NCBI GenBank assembly: GCA_002292345.1
Contig: DBBT01000038.1
Span: forward strand, 1-5,852
DNA length: 5,852 bases
Direction of reading: 5' to 3'
Source of the DNA: Opitutia bacterium UBA977
GTDB taxonomy: Bacteria; Verrucomicrobiota; Verrucomicrobiia; Opitutales; Coraliomargaritaceae
The first letter of the stretch is position 1. The number at the start of each line of letters is the position of its first letter. A program made the position numbers and the translations under genes. Shown here one piece after another: positions 1 through 4,232 of the stretch. The notes beneath the pieces were generated by a model. It saw nothing but the letters and a program-made list of their open reading frames with translations, was not told the DNA's origin and made no database searches.

Positions 1-28
1 CCCATATACCCATATAGTGACCCATATT
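1..28 (+). promoter_or_regulatory. Triple CCCATAT repeat, candidate VapB operator
   Basis: The heptamer CCCATAT occurs at 1-7, 9-15 and 21-27. The first two copies are a perfect tandem of CCCATATA, and the third follows after GTGA. The array ends right at the vapB ATG (29) and covers the alternative GTG start at 17. VapB antitoxins and VapBC complexes commonly repress their own promoter by binding repeated or palindromic sites at the start of the operon, so an operator role is a reasonable inference. The array may extend upstream of the window. No clear -35/-10 pair or Shine-Dalgarno sequence can be seen in the 28 available bases. Confidence 0.4.
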
Positions 29-283
29 ATGAAAACGACGATGGATATTGATGATTCCTTGCTGCTTGCTGCCAAGGCGACCGCGCTTAGGCGGGGGACA
101 ACGTTGAGGGCTGTTGTCGAGCACGCGTTGCGGCGTGAGGTCGAACCTGTGGGATACGCGCGCCGCGATTCGGAGTGTTGTTACGAAGTCAATGAGCGGG
201 GGATGCCTTTCTTAAAAAGCAGCGGTGGTCAACAAGTGACATCAGCTACGGTGTATGAGTTGATGGACGAGGAAGGCATTTAA
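29..283 (+). CDS. vapB: VapB-family type II antitoxin
   Basis: This 84-residue protein is the likely antitoxin of the VapBC pair: it should bind and neutralise the PIN-domain ribonuclease encoded immediately downstream and repress the operon. The N-terminus (MKTTMDIDDSLL, then AKATALRRGTTLRAVVEHAL) has the short strand plus two helices of ribbon-helix-helix-type VapB proteins; the 'RRGTTL' turn is typical of the DUF2191-like antitoxin group. The C-terminal part (about residues 54-84, GMPFLK then VTSATVYELMDEEG) resembles the toxin-binding tail of that group. I chose ATG 29 over the in-frame GTG at 17 because family members normally begin MKTT or MRTT; neither start has a Shine-Dalgarno sequence. 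The stop codon overlaps the vapC start by one base, indicating translational coupling. The family is clear; the autoregulatory role is inferred. Confidence 0.85.
   Translation: MKTTMDIDDSLLLAAKATALRRGTTLRAVVEHALRREVEPVGYARRDSECCYEVNERGMPFLKSSGGQQVTSATVYELMDEEGI
269..276 (+). promoter_or_regulatory. Ribosome binding site of vapC
   Basis: GAGGAAGG lies inside the 3' end of vapB, six bases before the vapC ATG. It is a strong Shine-Dalgarno match, whereas vapB itself has none. It fixes the vapC start at 283 and lets the toxin be translated from within the antitoxin message. Confidence 0.7.
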
Positions 284-702
284 TGTTTCTGCTAGATGTT
301 AATGTGCTGATTGCCTTGGTGGATACAAACCACGTCCATCACGAAACCGTGGCGGAGTGGTTTTGGAACCATCATGTCGATGGTTGGGCGACCTGTCCGA
401 TTACAGAGAATGGTTTTATACGGATTCTGGGACATGAAAACTATCCCAACGGGCCGCAATCGGCCGAGGCTGCCCGTGGTCTACTGGTGGCACTGTGCGC
501 TCAAGCGGGCCATCAATTCTGGGCAGATGCCGTTTCGATGCGAACAGTTGTCCGTTACCCGAAATTGCCTGCCTCCAAACACCTCACTGATTATTATCTA
601 TTAGCCAGCGCGATTGAGAAACGAGCAAAGCTAGCGACGCTCGATAAACGTATCTCACCCAGCCTGCTCGCTGGCGGTGAGGATGCTTTGCATGTGTTGT
701 AG
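283..702 (+). CDS. vapC: VapC-family PIN-domain toxin ribonuclease
   Basis: This 139-residue protein is a PIN-domain endoribonuclease, the toxin half of the VapBC module. PIN toxins use a cluster of acidic residues to hold Mg2+/Mn2+ and cut structured RNA such as tRNA or rRNA. All four expected acidic positions are visible: Asp5 in LLDVNVLIAL, Glu42 in ITENGF, Asp103 in LTDYYLLA and Asp121 in ATLDKR. The 'GWATCPITENGFIRIL' stretch is characteristic of the subfamily related to the Mycobacterium tuberculosis PIN toxins (TIGR00028 type). Length is normal for the family and nothing is missing, so the toxin is probably functional. The start is set by the strong ribosome binding site at 269-276 and the TAATG overlap with vapB. 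The RNA target cannot be deduced from sequence. Confidence 0.93.
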   Translation: MFLLDVNVLIALVDTNHVHHETVAEWFWNHHVDGWATCPITENGFIRILGHENYPNGPQSAEAARGLLVALCAQAGHQFWADAVSMRTVVRYPKLPASKHLTDYYLLASAIEKRAKLATLDKRISPSLLAGGEDALHVL

Positions 703-910
703 TGCAATCGCTGCTCCAAACGGAGGCTCGTTCCAGACTGAGGGGATACAGTTGTGGAAACAACTCCAAGCCTGCCAGTAGACCCTACCGAACCAGCCGA
801 CTGGTGATGTATTTTCCGCTACGCGTAAAAAATAATTGTTAAGGATCAGTTAAAAACAGAATCAGTGAAGAAAGCCTAACAGGAAGAGCGGGATCTTATG
901 TGGCGCGTTG
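703..910. other. Intergenic stretch with no recognisable gene
   Basis: I see no protein or RNA gene here. The first part contains a small GNRA-loop hairpin (750-765); the part from about 825 to 880 is A/T-rich with many stop codons. A 46-codon frame begins GTG at 702, overlapping the vapC stop, and ends at TAA 840-842, but its translation resembles nothing I know. The right edge marks where homology to sulfatases begins, so the stretch probably contains the deletion junction that removed the body of that gene. Confidence 0.5.
750..765 (+). terminator. Small GNRA hairpin after vapC
   Basis: AGTTGT and ACAACT form a perfect 6-bp stem closed by the tetraloop GGAA, which fits the stable GNRA class. 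It lies 47 bases after the vapC stop. No U-tract follows, so it is not a canonical intrinsic terminator; it could protect the 3' end of the vapBC transcript or be chance. Confidence 0.25.
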
Positions 911-1126
911 GTGTCGCCGTCGGCAGCACTGCGCGCCGGCGACACCAAACTGGTCGAGCGTTTCTCTGACGGATCGGTCGAACTGTTCAATTTGAAAGAG
1001 GATGAGGGCGAACACAATGACCTCTCTGAAACGATGCCAGAAATGACGAAAAAATTGAAAACCATGCTCCATTAATGGCGTGAAGATACGGATGCATACA
1101 TGCCGACGGATAAGATCAAGGAATAA
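911..1126 (+). pseudogene. C-terminal relic of a sulfatase
   Basis: The frame through 911-1126 translates to a typical C-terminal end of a type I (formylglycine) sulfatase: SPSAALRAGDTKLVERF, then VELFNLKEDEGEHNDL, then a helix ending KLKTMLH. The 'RAGDxKL' strand, 'ELFNLxxDxGExxDL' and the closing 'WRExxxAxMPT' are hallmarks of this terminal subdomain, which packs against the catalytic core. An in-frame TAA (1073-1075) falls between LKTMLH and the conserved WREDTDAYMPT, and homology runs on in the same frame to a second stop at 1124-1126. The N-terminal roughly 400 residues, including the C/S-x-P-x-R active-site motif, are absent; upstream of about 911 the sequence no longer matches. Sulfatases remove sulfate esters from glycans in the periplasm or outside the cell. 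This copy cannot be active. I am sure of the family and of the decay, not of the substrate. Confidence 0.85.
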
Positions 1127-1179
1127 AAAAACTGGCCACTACTGTCTAAATAGAGGGTGTTCGTTGTTTTAAGTGCTTC

Positions 1180-1185
1180 TATAAT
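1180..1185 (+). promoter_or_regulatory. Candidate -10 box (TATAAT) of the triple esterase gene
   Basis: A perfect TATAAT lies 36 bases before the ATG at 1222, which would give a leader of roughly 30 bases. No convincing -35 element sits at the usual 16-18 bp distance (the region reads GTGTTCG; a TTGTTT at 1164-1169 is too close). It may be an activator-dependent promoter. Its placement in the gap after the sulfatase relic suggests the esterase gene has its own transcription start. Confidence 0.4.
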
Positions 1186-1209
1186 GGGGTTTAAGTTTTG
1201 AGGACTCAC

Positions 1210-1215
1210 GAGGGA
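1210..1215 (+). promoter_or_regulatory. Ribosome binding site that decides the start at 1222
   Basis: GAGGGA is followed by a six-base spacer and ATG 1222. The longer reading from TTG 1198 would put this site inside the coding region and add eight polar residues in front of a well-formed signal peptide, so ATG 1222 is preferred. Confidence 0.65.
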
Positions 1216-1221
1216 TTTTAT

Positions 1222-3411
1222 ATGATACGATTTAGGCAATACATACAGCTCGCAGCAGTGCTATTCTCCATCGTAATACCGGTTGTGGTGTCGGCCGCGC
1301 AGCCGTCCACGACGTTGCCGGAACAGCGATCTACGCCGAAGTGGCGCGCTGAGCGGCATGCGGAAAAGGTTGCTCAGGCCAAGACCGGCAAGGCCGAGCT
1401 GGTGATGATTGGCGACTCGATCACTCACTATTGGGAAAAGCAGAAGACTTACACCGAACGGTTCGCGCCGTATAAGACCCTGAACCTGGGATTCGGCGGG
1501 GCCACCACCCAGACCGTTCTTTGGCGTCTGCAGAATGGGGAGATCGACGGTATCGCGCCCAAACTGGTGACCCTAATGATCGGCACCAACAATAGCGGTC
1601 GCGACTCCGCGCCCGATATTGCACTCGGCATTGAGACGATCGTTGCTGAGCTGCGTCAGCGTCTGCCCGAATCCAAGATTGTGATCTTCTCTGTTTTTCC
1701 TCGCAGCAACCCGAGAACTAAGGGCGATTTTGAACGAGTTCAAGCGATCAACAAACTTCTGCCAGCCATTGCGGACAACCAGCACGTGTTTCACGTCGAC
1801 ATCAATCAGAACTTTCTTGATGCGAACGGGAAGATTCGCCCGCAGCTATTCGGCCGCGATTTGCTCCACCTCTCTAGTGTAGGATATGACGCATGGTATC
1901 AAGCGCTTCAGTCGATCTTAAAAGAGGCAGGTTTTAAGCTCTCGCAGGTCAGCCCAAGGGCAGCTGCCGCGCCGAAAAAAGCGCAGGCTGCCGCGCCCTT
2001 CAATGAATCGAAAGTGCGCCGCGTGAATCCTTTTCAAGATCCGTTCGCCAACCCTATCGATGACCCCGCACTGCCACGGGTATTGATCATCGGAGATTCG
2101 ATCTCCATCGGTTACACCGCAGGCGTTCGGAAGCTCCTTTCAGGCAAAGCGAATGTCCACCGCGTTAAAGGCAACTGTCGCTATTCTGCCTTCGGTGTGC
2201 AGCACATCGACACATGGATCGGTGAGGGCGACTGGGATGTGATCCATTTTAACTTTGGCCTCTGGGACTGGTATGGCTGGTCACAGGAGCAGAAAGCCAC
2301 CCCGGAATCTTACGCGGCCAACCTCGACCAAATCGTCACCAAACTCAAGGCGACCAAGGCCAAGTTGATTTTCGGCGTCACTACACCTCCATGTGTAGGC
2401 CCTGAGACCAAGGTGAAAATTATCGTCACGGAAGCGCGCGCCAAGGAGTTCAACGATGCCGCCCTCGGCGTCATGAAAAAACATGGTGTCGCAATCAATG
2501 ACCTCTACGCTCCTATTGCAGGGAAACGGGCGCAGTATCAGCAAGGGGCGAATAACGTTCACTACAACAACGCAGGCAAGTCGCTCCAAGCAAAGCAAGT
2601 CGCTCAAGCCATCGAAGCTGCTCTCACTCAGTCCACTTCAAGCGCTCCCGTTATCCGGCTCTGGCCGATCGAGCGGGTCGGCGGCGAGCAGAATCGCTTG
2701 AAAGAGGAATACCGTGATAGCCGCGGGAAGCCTCAACTCTGTGGCGTGCTGGATCCTTACCTGACCGTTTTTAAGGCGGCCAGCGACAAGCCGACGCCTG
2801 CCGTGGTCTATTGCCCAGGCGGCGCTTATAAGATTCTGGACCCGCAGCCACCACTGGTTAAATGGCTGAATGCGCAGGGGATCACCGTCTTCATGCTCAA
2901 ATACACGATTCCCGACAATTTGGATGCGGCCTTTAATGATATTCAGCGGGCGATGCGTTTAGTGCGTCATCAGGCCAAGCAGTGGAATATTGATCCCGAT
3001 AACATCGGAGTCATTGGCAATTCTGCGGGTGGACATTTAGCCGCGCGGTTGACCCAGAACTATTTGCAGCAGGGGTATGATTCGATTGATCCCGCAGATG
3101 CAGTGAGCTGCGAGCCCAATTTCGCGGTGCTACAATGCGCGGCCTATTTTCAGGGCAGAAAAATGGATAAAGAGTTCGATGCAGAACGCTTTCATATGAA
3201 AACCAAAGTCGCGCCGACTTTCCTGACCTATGCAAAGGATGACAAATTCAGCAAAGGCGGCATGGAATATGCCAAAAGGCTTAAAGCCGCCGGTGGCTCC
3301 ATTGAGCTCAAGCTCTTTGAAACTGGCGGACATGGGATGAGCGGTTGTGACTGGTTCACGCCCGCAGCGCAATGGCTGAAAGCACAAAACGTGGTCGGAG
3401 TGAGCCAATAA
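1222..3411 (+). CDS. Secreted three-domain esterase (SGNH + SGNH + alpha/beta hydrolase)
   Basis: This 729-residue exported protein carries three hydrolase domains; numbering is from ATG 1222. A signal peptide (MIRFRQ, then a hydrophobic core) ends at about VVVSA-A, residues 25-26. Domain 1 (about 45-240) is an SGNH/GDSL esterase like the platelet-activating-factor acetylhydrolase type: Ser66 in IGDSIT, Gly in LGFGG, Asn123 in IGTNN, Asp213/His216 in DLLH. An Ala/Pro/Lys-rich linker (about 244-284) follows. Domain 2 (about 285-475) is another SGNH domain: Ser293 in IGDSIS, HFNFGLWDW at block III, His447 in NNVH, with Asn444 where Asp is usual. Domain 3 (about 480-729) is an acetyl-xylan-esterase/BD-FAE-like alpha/beta hydrolase: oxyanion PGG (532-534), nucleophile Ser601 in GNSAGG, probable Asp673 (KDD) and His704 (GGHG). 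Likely role: removal of acetyl or other acyl groups from a polysaccharide in the periplasm or outside the cell. Neighbouring sulfatase and glycosidase relics support a glycan target. Substrates of the individual domains are unknown. It starts 16 bases before the next reading frame ends its gap, suggesting a former operon. Confidence 0.9.
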   Translation: MIRFRQYIQLAAVLFSIVIPVVVSAAQPSTTLPEQRSTPKWRAERHAEKVAQAKTGKAELVMIGDSITHYWEKQKTYTERFAPYKTLNLGFGGATTQTVLWRLQNGEIDGIAPKLVTLMIGTNNSGRDSAPDIALGIETIVAELRQRLPESKIVIFSVFPRSNPRTKGDFERVQAINKLLPAIADNQHVFHVDINQNFLDANGKIRPQLFGRDLLHLSSVGYDAWYQALQSILKEAGFKLSQVSPRAAAAPKKAQAAAPFNESKVRRVNPFQDPFANPIDDPALPRVLIIGDSISIGYTAGVRKLLSGKANVHRVKGNCRYSAFGVQHIDTWIGEGDWDVIHFNFGLWDWYGWSQEQKATPESYAANLDQIVTKLKATKAKLIFGVTTPPCVGPETKVKIIVTEARAKEFNDAALGVMKKHGVAINDLYAPIAGKRAQYQQGANNVHYNNAGKSLQAKQVAQAIEAALTQSTSSAPVIRLWPIERVGGEQNRLKEEYRDSRGKPQLCGVLDPYLTVFKAASDKPTPAVVYCPGGAYKILDPQPPLVKWLNAQGITVFMLKYTIPDNLDAAFNDIQRAMRLVRHQAKQWNIDPDNIGVIGNSAGGHLAARLTQNYLQQGYDSIDPADAVSCEPNFAVLQCAAYFQGRKMDKEFDAERFHMKTKVAPTFLTYAKDDKFSKGGMEYAKRLKAAGGSIELKLFETGGHGMSGCDWFTPAAQWLKAQNVVGVSQ

Positions 3412-3427
3412 TTCACCGGCGAATTGG

Positions 3428-3766
3428 ATGATTAAAATTACATTTTTAGGACTGATCTCGTTGCTGCTCAGCAGCGTCACTTTTGCGGCTGATCCACTGG
3501 GCGTTGCCGCGATTTTTGCCGACGGCATGGTGCTGCAACGGCAGATGAACGTGCCCGTCTGGGGAACGGCGCAACCAGGCGATACGGTTAAGGTGACATT
3601 TGGCGGACAGGAAAAAACAGCCACTGCCGATGAGGCTGGCAAGTGGATGGTCAAACTCGATCCCTTGAAAGCTTCGGCCGAAGGCCGCACGCTCCTGATC
3701 GCTTCCCCGGCAACGAGCAATACTACTGTTTTTTCAACTGGAGCGATACCGAAAGCATCGACCTGA
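3428..3766 (+). pseudogene. N-terminal fragment of a sialate O-acetylesterase, fused out of frame
   Basis: Residues 1 to about 92 are the N-terminus of a sialate 9-O-acetylesterase (SiaE type). A signal peptide (MIKITFLGLISLLLSSVTFA) is followed by the family's jelly-roll start: FADGMVLQRQMNVPVWG, then QPGDTVKVTFGG, then ADEAGKWMVKLDPLKA. Intact members run to roughly 450-650 residues and next contain the GQSNM nucleophile motif; here homology stops at about LLIASPA (near 3703-3712), and the frame reads about 20 meaningless residues to TGA 3764-3766. Those last codons overlap, in another frame, the end of an unrelated glycoside hydrolase. The catalytic domain is gone, so no esterase activity is possible. 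The start follows the triple esterase stop by 16 bases without a clear Shine-Dalgarno sequence, so the two may be co-transcribed. Family certain; the short secreted product may or may not be made. Confidence 0.85.
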
Positions 3767-3897
3767 CTGTGCCGCTCAGCGCCCGCGCCACCTTGACCGA
3801 CTTCTGGACGGAGGAAGCGCTCGGCGTGCATGAAGGTGCTTGCACCGTAAAGCAACTGCCTCCGCGCTCAGCCCGCCTGATCCACGCCACCCAATAG
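3703..3897 (+). pseudogene. C-terminal relic of an alpha-galactosidase-like glycoside hydrolase
   Basis: In the frame ending at TAG 3895-3897, the sequence reads FPGNEQYYCFFNWSDTES, then PLSARATLTDFWTEEALG, then TVKQLPPRSARLI. This is the pattern of the C-terminal beta-sandwich of GH27/GH36-type alpha-galactosidases and relatives ('FNWSD', 'DFWTGExLG', 'LPPxSARLL'). The whole catalytic barrel and any start codon are missing. The fragment lies in a different frame from the SiaE start it is joined to, so it cannot be translated as a fusion from ATG 3428. The likely origin is a deletion that removed the rest of siaE and nearly all of a following glycoside hydrolase gene. The exact GH family is less certain than the fold of the fragment. 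Confidence 0.75.
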
Positions 3898-3938
3898 CCA
3901 GCTTGCGAAACAGATGTAAGGGCTGCTCATACGTGAAA

Positions 3939-4004
3939 TTTAAACCACAGATGGACACTAATAGACACAGATAGTCTCTGATCCGTGTTCATCGGTAGTT
4001 GAAA
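3939..4004. repeat. Imperfect inverted repeat of the CACAGATGGACAC type
   Basis: The left arm 3939-3962 and the right arm 3981-4004 are inverted copies, 18 of 24 positions matching, separated by an 18-base loop that itself carries another GACACAGAT. The core ACCACAGATGGACAC resembles a dispersed intergenic repeat I recall from verrucomicrobial and planctomycetal genomes, where it often occurs as a hairpin between genes. It may be a small non-autonomous element or a transcript-end structure; no U-tract follows. Dispersal in this genome cannot be tested from one window. Confidence 0.6.
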
Positions 4005-4111
4005 AAGCCGAGCCTCAGCACCCATGCAGGGAATACGCTTGATTAGTCCCCGGACAGGCTGACGTGTTTTTCGGTTTTCAGCCATGGTTTTCCGGCGAAA
4101 CGACTTCCGCC

Positions 4112-4131
4112 TACCCTCTAAAAGTAGGGTA
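4112..4131 (+). promoter_or_regulatory. Hairpin TACCCT/AGGGTA in the leader of the repeat protein
   Basis: TACCCT (4112-4117) pairs perfectly with AGGGTA (4126-4131) across an 8-base A-rich loop. Its right arm shares five bases with the left arm of the long-range pair at 4127-4136/4222-4231, so the two structures exclude each other. There is no following U-tract. Function unknown. Confidence 0.3.
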
Positions 4132-4231
4132 TTCAAACAAGCCAGATGCTGTATAGTAGCGTCAGTTCTTGCAACGCGTGGCGCAGTCTTGAACTACCAC
4201 TTGCTTCCTTTTATCCAATAATTGAATACCC
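4127..4231 (+). promoter_or_regulatory. 10-bp inverted repeat ending at the start codon
   Basis: GGGTATTCAA (4127-4136) is perfectly complementary to TTGAATACCC (4222-4231), which ends one base before ATG 4233. Paired in mRNA it would bury the start region; as DNA it could be a split operator. A weak TATAGT (4152-4157) lies between the arms and could be a -10 box without a good -35, in which case the transcript would lack the left arm. Confidence 0.3.
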
Positions 4232-4232
4232 C

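Larger units (their letters stand above)
3898..4232. other. Intergenic region with inverted repeats and leader of the repeat protein
   Basis: No gene is supported in these 335 bases. They hold an imperfect inverted repeat (3939-4004), a weak GGCTGA/TCAGCC pair (4057-4062 and 4078-4083), a TACCCT/AGGGTA hairpin (4112-4131), and a 10-bp GGGTATTCAA/TTGAATACCC pair whose second arm ends one base before the ATG at 4233. A minus-strand frame of 69 codons (3927-4136) is explained by the inverted repeat and is not considered a gene. Confidence 0.6.

Noticed and set aside
702..842. A 46-codon frame starting GTG, overlapping the vapC stop as TAGTG
   Set aside because: The overlap resembles translational coupling, but the product (starting MQSLLQTEARSRL) has no recognisable features, there is no ribosome binding site, and it lies in a stretch that looks like deletion debris.
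1198..1221. TTG start at 1198 for the triple esterase, adding eight residues
   Set aside because: The ATG at 1222 has a GAGGGA ribosome binding site at the right distance and starts a well-formed signal peptide; the extension would place charged residues before it.
2281..2607. A 108-codon minus-strand open frame inside the second SGNH domain
   Set aside because: It lies wholly inside a well-supported coding region and its translation shows no family features.
3130..3855. A 241-codon open frame on the minus strand, antisense to the end of the esterase gene and the SiaE relic
   Set aside because: The plus strand here carries clear protein homology in three stretches (hydrolase domain 3, SiaE start, GH end), and the antisense translation shows no recognisable motif, signal peptide or ribosome binding site. 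It crosses the deletion junction, which argues against an old gene.
4057..4083. GGCTGA/TCAGCC inverted pair as a transcription terminator
   Set aside because: The stem has only six pairs with a 15-base loop and no U-tract after it; the T-rich run is inside the loop.
3927..4136. A 69-codon minus-strand open frame ending SVSISVHLWFKFH
   Set aside because: The end of this translation is simply the reading of the intergenic inverted repeat, a known source of false small genes in such genomes.
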